Origin: an uncultured Lachnospiraceae bacterium
Lineage (GTDB): Bacteria; Bacillota; Clostridia; Lachnospirales; Lachnospiraceae
Assembly (NCBI GenBank): GCA_937885345.1
Contig: CAKZZH010000097.1
Location: 1-38,181, forward strand
Reading direction: 5' to 3'
DNA length: 38,181 nucleotides
Under the pieces are notes generated by a model, which saw only the letters and a list, made by a program, of their open reading frames with translations, was not told where the DNA came from and made no database searches. The position numbers and the translations under genes are program-made. Positions 32,808 through 38,181 of the stretch are shown piece after piece. Every line of letters begins with the position of its first letter. Within the stretch, counting starts at the first letter, position 1.

Positions 32808-34718
32808 ATGGCAAGATCCAATTCAAAAGACAGTAAGGATTCCAAGAAAAAAGTAGCAGCCAAAGCTACGGCTAAGACTACGACCAAAGCTACGGCTAAG
32901 GCGCCGGCTAAGACTACGACCAAGCCTGCGACCAAAGCGGCAGCGAAGCCTGCGACCAAGCCTACGACCAAAGCTACGGCTAAGCCTGCGACCAAGGCTA
33001 CGACCAAAGCTACGGCTAAGCCTGCGACCAAGGCTACGACCAAAGCAGCGGCTAAGCCTGCGACCAAGGCTACGGCCAAAGCGACTGCTAAGCCTGCGAC
33101 TAAGGCTACGGCCAAAGCGACTGCTAAGCCTGCGACTAAGGCTACGACCAAAGCAGCGGCTAAGCCTGCGGCCAAGGTGGCTGCTAAGACAGCCGCAAAG
33201 CCTGCGGCCAAGGTGGCTGCTAAGACAGCCGCAAAGCCTGCAACGAAGGCTGCAACGAAGGCAACGGATAAAGCTTCTGAAAAGACTGCCGTAAAGCCTG
33301 CGGCCAAGACACCTGCCAAGTCATCTGCTAAGACCGAAGCAAAAACTGCAGTCAAGGCACCTGCTAAGGCACCTGCCAAGGCGACGGTTAAGACTGCTGT
33401 TAAGGCAGAGGAACCTAAGAAGGCTAAACCAGAGAAACCTAAGAAGGCTAAACCGGAGGAACCTAAGAAGGCTAAACCGGAGGAACCTAAGAAGGCTAAG
33501 AAGGGCGACAAGAAAGATAAGACTGAAGAAATCAGTGTGGATACTGATGTTGATGAAGATATCTCGATCGAAGAAGATTTTGATGGTCTTGACATAGGTA
33601 ACAAAGAACTTGATGAAGAGTTTGAAAATAAACTTAAAGCTCTTCTCGAGACCGCCAAGAAAAAGAAAAATGTAGTTGAGAATCAGGAAATCAAGGATCA
33701 TTTTAGGGGTGTTGTACTTAACGAAGAGAAGATGAACAGAGCCATCTATGTCCTTGAAACCAACAATATAGAAATCCTTAAGACTGATGATGATGAGGAA
33801 ATCGATGAGGACGAGGATGCAATACTTGATTCCGACGAAGAAGAAATCGATATGGAGTCGATTGATCTATCTGTGCCCGAGAGTGTTTCCATTGAGGACC
33901 CCGTAAGAATGTATCTTAAGGAAATTGGTAAGGTTGAGCTCCTTTCGGCGGATGAGGAGATCAATCTCGCCAAGAGAATGGAGCTTGGTGATGAAGAAGC
34001 CAAGAAGAAGCTTGCAGAGGCAAACCTCCGTCTTGTTGTAAGCATTGCCAAGAGATATGTGGGAAGAGGTATGCTTTTCCTTGATCTTATCCAGGAAGGA
34101 AATCTCGGACTTATTAAGGCGGTAGAGAAGTTTGATTACCGTAAAGGATATAAATTCTCAACATATGCAACGTGGTGGATACGTCAGGCTATCACCCGTG
34201 CTATTGCAGATCAGGCAAGAACCATCAGAATTCCGGTTCATATGGTTGAGACGATCAATAAACTTGTGAGGGTGTCCAGACAGCTTCTTCAGGAACTTGG
34301 ACGTGAACCTACTCCCAAGGAGATTGCCGAGGCCATGAAGATGCCCGAGGACAGAGTAAGGGAAATCCTCAAGATTTCTCAGGAGCCTGTATCACTTGAG
34401 ACTCCTATCGGTGAAGAGGAAGATTCACATCTCGGAGATTTTATACAGGATGAATCGATGCCGGTTCCCGATGAAGCCGCTACTTTCACACTTCTTCGTG
34501 AACAGCTCGATGAGGTTCTTGCAACTCTCACCGACAGAGAGCGGAAAGTATTAAAACTCAGATTCGGACTTGAAGATGGCAGAGCAAGAACTCTTGAAGA
34601 GGTTGGTAAAGAGTTTAATGTTACCAGAGAGCGAATCAGACAGATCGAAGCAAAGGCACTCAGGAAACTCAGACATCCTTCTAGAAGCCGTAAACTCAAG
34701 GACTATATGTCATCATGA
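32808..34718 (+). CDS. rpoD: Primary sigma factor RpoD/SigA with a long Lys/Ala-rich N-terminal extension
   Basis: 636 aa, against about 370 for SigA of Bacillus. The C-terminal half is an ordinary primary sigma factor: region 1.1-like ENKLKALLETAKKKKNVV, region 1.2 DPVRMYLKEIG, region 2 from NLRLVVSIAKRYVGRG to the FSTYATWWIRQAITRAI promoter-melting helix, region 3 with LGREPTPKEIAEAM, and region 4 LTDRERKVLKLRFG through the VTRERIRQIEAKALRKLRHP helix-turn-helix. The extension is unusual: residues 16-199 are 46 four-residue units each ending in Lys (PATK, ATAK, AAAK), 201-232 are four EEPKKAKP-type octads, and an acidic stretch follows (about 240-270). Actinobacterial HrdB/SigA proteins have Lys/Ala-rich N-termini, but I know of none so regular in Clostridia. 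Position after dnaG is the usual one. Confidence 0.93.
   Translation: MARSNSKDSKDSKKKVAAKATAKTTTKATAKAPAKTTTKPATKAAAKPATKPTTKATAKPATKATTKATAKPATKATTKAAAKPATKATAKATAKPATKATAKATAKPATKATTKAAAKPAAKVAAKTAAKPAAKVAAKTAAKPATKAATKATDKASEKTAVKPAAKTPAKSSAKTEAKTAVKAPAKAPAKATVKTAVKAEEPKKAKPEKPKKAKPEEPKKAKPEEPKKAKKGDKKDKTEEISVDTDVDEDISIEEDFDGLDIGNKELDEEFENKLKALLETAKKKKNVVENQEIKDHFRGVVLNEEKMNRAIYVLETNNIEILKTDDDEEIDEDEDAILDSDEEEIDMESIDLSVPESVSIEDPVRMYLKEIGKVELLSADEEINLAKRMELGDEEAKKKLAEANLRLVVSIAKRYVGRGMLFLDLIQEGNLGLIKAVEKFDYRKGYKFSTYATWWIRQAITRAIADQARTIRIPVHMVETINKLVRVSRQLLQELGREPTPKEIAEAMKMPEDRVREILKISQEPVSLETPIGEEEDSHLGDFIQDESMPVPDEAATFTLLREQLDEVLATLTDRERKVLKLRFGLEDGRARTLEEVGKEFNVTRERIRQIEAKALRKLRHPSRSRKLKDYMSS
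32853..33404 (+). repeat. 12-bp-periodic repeat encoding 46 xxxK tetrads in rpoD
   Basis: 552 bp read as 46 consecutive units of four codons, each ending in a Lys codon, the others almost all Ala, Thr, Pro or Val. Units such as GCTACGACCAAA and CCTGCGACCAAG recur throughout. At 33168-33203 and 33204-33239 a 36-bp block is duplicated exactly. The high identity at DNA level implies recent expansion by slippage or unequal exchange. Confidence 0.9.
33408..33503 (+). repeat. Four 24-bp repeats encoding EEPKKAKP octads in rpoD
   Basis: Four tandem copies of a 24-bp unit (GAGGAACCTAAGAAGGCTAAACCG-like, with few substitutions) follow the tetrad array directly. They encode the mixed-charge octads EEPKKAKP, EKPKKAKP, EEPKKAKP and EEPKKAKK. 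Confidence 0.85.
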
Positions 34719-35446
34719 TGATAGGCAGGAGACTAAGCACTATAGCTTCAATGGCGATAAAATGCAATGTTGTCGCAGATATAGGTACGGATCATGCTTA
34801 TATTCCGATCAGCCTGGTTGAAAACGGCACTGCTACAAAAGCAATAGCATCCGATATAGCTCAGGGCCCTCTTGATAAGGCGAGGAGTAATATCGGTGCG
34901 AAGGCTTTGTCGGGCAGTATTGAGACCAGGCTTGGAAGCGGACTTGATACTTTGGAGCCCGGTGAAGCCGATGTTATCGTTATTTCCGGAATGGGTGGAA
35001 TACTGATGAGGGACATCCTTATAAGAGGCGAGGCTGTTTCAAGAAGCGCTACGCAGCTTGTTTTATCGCCGCATTCGGATATTCCTGAGGTCAGAAGATT
35101 CCTTGTGGAATCGGGGTATTTTATCGTTGATGAGAATATCGTTAAGGAAGAAGGTAAATATTATTTTATATTGGATGTAAGAAATGTGAAGCCCGCTGAT
35201 ACGGACGATAAAATAAGCACTTTAGGCATGTGCGATAATGATTATCTGTTCGGTAACTGTCTGAAACGCAAAAAGGGCAGTATTTTCGGTGAATATCTGA
35301 TGCGTGAGATTGACAAGAGCAATCTGATCATTAAGACACTTAATGTTAATTCACCGATGTCACCGAGAATACAAGAGCTTAACGACTATATAAAACAATG
35401 CAAGGAGGCTTTGGAAATATGGAGAAAAGAGAACTTGAGGAGTTAG
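34715..35446 (+). CDS. trmK: tRNA (adenine22-N1)-methyltransferase TrmK
   Basis: 243 aa. The SAM-binding start VVADIGTDHAYIPISL and the catalytic-region VIVISGMGGILMRDIL followed by QLVLSPHSDIPEVRRFL are the TrmK (YqfN) signature, which makes m1A22 in tRNA. A C-terminal coiled region ends the protein. It overlaps the rpoD stop by 4 nt (ATGA), as in many Firmicutes where trmK follows sigA. The Bacillus neighbour yqfO is absent; a nucleoside kinase gene takes its place with a 28-nt overlap. Confidence 0.92.
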   Translation: MMIGRRLSTIASMAIKCNVVADIGTDHAYIPISLVENGTATKAIASDIAQGPLDKARSNIGAKALSGSIETRLGSGLDTLEPGEADVIVISGMGGILMRDILIRGEAVSRSATQLVLSPHSDIPEVRRFLVESGYFIVDENIVKEEGKYYFILDVRNVKPADTDDKISTLGMCDNDYLFGNCLKRKKGSIFGEYLMREIDKSNLIIKTLNVNSPMSPRIQELNDYIKQCKEALEIWRKENLRS

Positions 35447-37035
35447 CCCGCGAGGCACAGAAGGATTATGCGGACCAAATAATCCTTGCCAAGGTAAACG
35501 GACGTCTCAAAGAACTTACCGATTCCGTTACGGATGATGATAAAGTTGAGTGGATTACCGTAAGAGATTCAGCCGGTTCGCTTACATACAGGAGAACTGC
35601 AACCCTTATAATGCTTAAGGCAGCATATGATGTTATCGGCCGCAGGAAAATCGACAAGATCACGGTCGAATTCTCCCTTAGTAAGGGCTATTACTGCAAT
35701 ATCATCGGTAAGGTTGATGTTAATGATGTTCTTCTTGCCGAGATTGAGGGTAAAATGCGTGAGATAGTGGATGCCGATATTAAGCTTCATAAGCAGAGCA
35801 TCAAGACTTCTCAGGCGGTTGCGGATTTTGGCAAGCATGGAATGCATGATAAGGAGAAACTCTTCAGATTCAGAAGAAGCTCTAAGGTCAATGTGTACAC
35901 GCTTGGGAATTTTACCGATTATTTCTACGGCTATATGGCTCCCTCGACGGGATATATTCAGAATTTTAAGATATTTGGTTACGATGAAGGCTTCGTGCTT
36001 CAATTTCCATCATCAAAGGATCCTTCAAAGGTTGCTCCGTTTGAGCCTCAGCACAATCTCTACTCGGTGCTTAAGGAAACCAATAAATGGGGCACGATGA
36101 TGGGCGTAGAGACTGTAGGTGATCTGAATGAACTTATTACCAAAGGCGAACTTGAGGAGCTTATACTGGTTCAGGAAGCGCTTCAGGAACGTAAACTTGC
36201 GCAGATCGCAGCGGATATCGCATCCGACCCCCATCGTAAATTCATAATGATAGCAGGTCCTTCATCTTCGGGTAAGACGACGACATCTTACAGATTGTGT
36301 ATTCAACTTAGGGCGGCCGGTTTAAGACCTCACCAGCTCAGCCTTGACAATTATTTTGTTGACAGAGAACATACTCCGAGGGATGAGAATGGAGATTACA
36401 ATTTTGAGTGCCTCGAAGCGCTTGATGTTGAAGGCTTTAACAAGGATATGACCGATCTTCTTAACGGAAAGACGGTACAGCTTCCTACATTTAATTTCAG
36501 AACGGGCGCACGTGAATATAACGGTAATACAATGACGCTCGGACCCGAGGATGTAATGGTTATCGAAGGTATTCACGGCCTTAATGACAGGCTCTCATAT
36601 ACTTTACCAAAGGAGAGCAAATATAAAATATACCTCAGCGCACTTACTTCTCTTAACATCGATGAGCATAACAGAATTCCGACAACCGACGCCCGTCTTT
36701 TAAGAAGAATTGTAAGAGATGCGAGAACCAGAGGTGCATCGGCCATAAGAACGATCCAGATGTGGGATTCCGTAAGAAGAGGCGAAGAGGAGAATATTTT
36801 TCCGTTCCAGGAATCCGCTGATGTAATATTTAACTCGGCACTTATATATGAATTTGCGGTTCTTAAGGCATATGCCGAGCCTTTGCTTTTCAGTATCGGC
36901 GAAGACGAGCCGGAATATGCCGAGGCAAAGAGACTTCTTAAGTTCCTTGATTATTTCCTTTCGATCGGAACGGACAATATTCCCATCAATTCGATCATGA
37001 GGGAATTTGTCGGCGGAAGTTGTTTTAATGTATAG
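35419..37035 (+). CDS. Uridine kinase-like nucleoside kinase with N-terminal ThrRS-like (TGS) region
   Basis: 538 aa from the ATG at 35419 behind AAGGAGG. The C-terminal half is a P-loop uridine/phosphoribulokinase domain: FIMIAGPSSSGKTTTSYRL, SLDNYFVDREHTPRD, and a VMVIEGIHGLNDRL Walker B region. The N-terminal ~200 residues resemble the TGS/second additional domain of threonyl-tRNA synthetase. This fusion is common in Clostridia and annotated as a nucleoside kinase, but its physiological substrate is not settled. It is the last clostridial protein gene before the RNase P RNA. Confidence 0.85.
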   Translation: MEKRELEELAREAQKDYADQIILAKVNGRLKELTDSVTDDDKVEWITVRDSAGSLTYRRTATLIMLKAAYDVIGRRKIDKITVEFSLSKGYYCNIIGKVDVNDVLLAEIEGKMREIVDADIKLHKQSIKTSQAVADFGKHGMHDKEKLFRFRRSSKVNVYTLGNFTDYFYGYMAPSTGYIQNFKIFGYDEGFVLQFPSSKDPSKVAPFEPQHNLYSVLKETNKWGTMMGVETVGDLNELITKGELEELILVQEALQERKLAQIAADIASDPHRKFIMIAGPSSSGKTTTSYRLCIQLRAAGLRPHQLSLDNYFVDREHTPRDENGDYNFECLEALDVEGFNKDMTDLLNGKTVQLPTFNFRTGAREYNGNTMTLGPEDVMVIEGIHGLNDRLSYTLPKESKYKIYLSALTSLNIDEHNRIPTTDARLLRRIVRDARTRGASAIRTIQMWDSVRRGEEENIFPFQESADVIFNSALIYEFAVLKAYAEPLLFSIGEDEPEYAEAKRLLKFLDYFLSIGTDNIPINSIMREFVGGSCFNV

Positions 37036-37049
37036 AAAAAATAAATGAT

Positions 37050-37430
37050 ATGCAGAAGTCCGAATGATCGCTGCGCCTTTGGCGGAGAGGAAAGTCCGGG
37101 CTTCACAGGGCAGGATGCCGGATAACGTCCGGTGGAGGTGACTCCCAGGCCAGTGCAACAGAAAAGAACCGCTTCGTATTATGAGGGCTCACCCGATTGA
37201 TCGAAGTAAGGGTGAAAAGGCGGTGTAAGAGACCACCGGTTGTGCCGAAACGCACAGCGTCAAGTCGCACTATGGGTTGCAAGTTCAAGTAAACCGGCGT
37301 TTGAGGGTTACTCGCCCGATGCCGGAGGGTAGAACGCTACAGACTATACCAACAGTATAGCCGCAGATTAATGACAGACAGTATTCAATTTTTTGTTGAG
37401 TGCTACAGAACCCGGCTTACAAACCAACTA
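37050..37430 (+). ncRNA. rnpB: RNase P RNA (type A), apparently chimeric between two organisms
   Basis: Conserved type A RNase P blocks are clear: GAGGAAAGTCCGGGC (P4 5' strand), the GCCGGATAACGTCCGG hairpin, AGTGCAACAGAAA, CCGC paired to GCGG around AAGGGTGAAA, GTAAGAGACCACCGG, and near the end ACAGAACCCGGCTTA (P4 3' strand). P4 pairs correctly. P1 and P2 do not: the 3' end (ACCAACT) calls for a 5' strand like AGTTGGT, but the 5' end is AGAAGTCCGA; the P2 strands AATGATC and GACAGAC are not complementary either. The 5' end follows a clostridial operon and the 3' end runs into a Bacteroidota-like gene, so the molecule looks joined within the conserved core. Ends are approximate. Confidence 0.85.
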
Positions 37431-37445
37431 TGTTTTTTGCGAATT

Positions 37446-38181
37446 ATGTTGAGTTTCAAGAAAATATATCATTTCATCCGCTATGATCTGTGGCACCGTA
37501 CCGGCGAGGAGTTTTCGCTTTGGCGTCGTGTCGCTTTTCTCACGCTGCGTACTATCGTACTCAGTGTGCGCGGGTTTATGGACGACCAACTGAACATCCG
37601 CGCCAACGCTCTTACCTATTCAATGATTTTCGCACTTGTGCCGATCCTTGCGGCAGTACTCGCTATCGCAAAAGGATTTGGGTTTGACGGGGTCATTGAA
37701 ACTTATCTGATGAACAGCGTCTTGGGCGATATGGGCGTTGTTCCTACACTGATGGAAATTGTGCAGAGGTATTTAGAAACCGCCCAAAACGGCGTTTTCC
37801 TCGGTGTAGGACTGCTTATACTGCTTTGGTCGGTCTATTGGTTTTTCCAGAATATCGAACAGGACTTCAACGATATATGGCAGGTAAAAAAGTCCCGTAA
37901 TGTAGGCAGGCAGATTATGGCGTATCTGTCTATACTTCTGCTTATTCCGATTGTCTTGGTAGTATCTTCCGGTCTTAGCATGTTTGTCCATTCAACACTT
38001 GCGCAGACACGCTTTTTTGATGCTATGACCCCGCTGTGGACCTTCTTTATCAAGCTTCTGCCGTTCGTCGTTTGTTGGGTTATCTTCTCGCTTCTGTATT
38101 GGATTGTGCCGAACACCAAAGTGAAATTTTGGAGTGCCGTCATTCCCGGTTCTCTTTTTGAGGTGAGTTTGCGCAATGTTG
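37446..38181 (+). CDS. YihY/BrkB-type membrane protein, partial (runs off the window)
   Basis: The first 245 codons, open to the window end, of a YihY/virulence factor BrkB family protein (usually about 300-430 aa). It opens MLSFKKIYHFIRYDLWH and contains the family segment LNIRANALTYSMIFALVPILAAVLAIAKGFG, then several hydrophobic helices (GVFLGVGLLILLWSVYWFF, IMAYLSILLLIPIVLVV, FVVCWVIFSLLYWIVP). FFQNIEQDFNDIWQVKKSR between helices is conserved in the family. Sequence style and codon use (frequent CTG, CGC, CGT; little AGA) differ from every gene to the left and suggest Bacteroidota. No real ribosome site precedes the ATG, again usual in that phylum. Function is not established despite the old RNase BN name. 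Confidence 0.85.
   Translation, partial: MLSFKKIYHFIRYDLWHRTGEEFSLWRRVAFLTLRTIVLSVRGFMDDQLNIRANALTYSMIFALVPILAAVLAIAKGFGFDGVIETYLMNSVLGDMGVVPTLMEIVQRYLETAQNGVFLGVGLLILLWSVYWFFQNIEQDFNDIWQVKKSRNVGRQIMAYLSILLLIPIVLVVSSGLSMFVHSTLAQTRFFDAMTPLWTFFIKLLPFVVCWVIFSLLYWIVPNTKVKFWSAVIPGSLFEVSLRNV

Noticed and set aside
32853..33503. CRISPR-like or satellite array
   Set aside because: The repeats are contiguous, codon-phased and inside an intact sigma factor frame. There are no unique spacers and no cas genes.
32489..33658. Long minus-strand open frame opposite rpoD, rich in Ala, Val, Leu and Gly
   Set aside because: It is the mirror of the Lys/Ala repeat array, whose codons exclude stops on the other strand. 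It has no ribosome site and no domain.

Overview
This window is almost certainly from a Lachnospiraceae-like Clostridia genome (Butyrivibrio/Roseburia relatives). The evidence is gene content and order: ireB-ruvX-DUF1292-RNase J-ylbF-trmR-U32 peptidase, dgt-dnaG-rpoD-trmK, a NifS-type desulfurase next to thiI, and an HPr-like protein without the phosphorylated histidine. Strong GGAGG ribosome binding sites and dense, overlapping co-directional genes fit this. The last ~0.7 kb does not fit: it is the start of a YihY/BrkB-type membrane protein that reads like Bacteroidota, reached through an RNase P RNA whose 5' and 3' ends cannot pair with each other.

Layout. Positions 1-5700 are an AT-rich accessory island: a gene-free flank with an intrinsic terminator, a three-gene FtsX/MacB-type ABC transporter, a small secreted protein whose natural start looks frameshifted, a truncated C39-like cysteine peptidase, and an ECF sigma factor with a frameshifted anti-sigma partner. 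A 37-bp imperfect direct repeat containing the first codons of the peptidase gene lies on both sides of the transporter cassette. Positions 5700-11430 hold ylmH-rluF-ligA-metA and an HD-GYP phosphodiesterase. Positions 11478-14458 (minus strand) hold a PHP histidinol phosphatase and a tandem GT2 glycosyltransferase, each behind a promoter with the same extended -10 element. Next come nifS-type/thiI, an HPr-like gene on the minus strand, and mtaB.

Positions 18862-25868 are a long run from a good promoter: ireB, ruvX, DUF1292, RNase J, ylbF, a catalytically empty MltG-like protein, trmR, a U32 peptidase and an LCP cell-wall ligase with a Thr/Glu-rich tail. nrdR, yqeG, aroE, aroK, aroQ and an aminopeptidase P follow. 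From 30016 the macromolecular-synthesis group runs dgt-dnaG-rpoD-trmK-uridine kinase.

The two observations most worth a second look are (1) the primary sigma factor, which carries an N-terminal extension of 46 uninterrupted four-residue units each ending in Lys (histone-H1/AlgP-like), then four EEPKKAKP-type octads and an acidic stretch, and (2) the chimeric rnpB/BrkB right end, probably an assembly join in the conserved RNase P core. Several genes are RNA-modification enzymes (RluF, ThiI, MtaB, TrmR, U32/TrhP, TrmK). No tRNA, transposase, integrase or CRISPR array was found.
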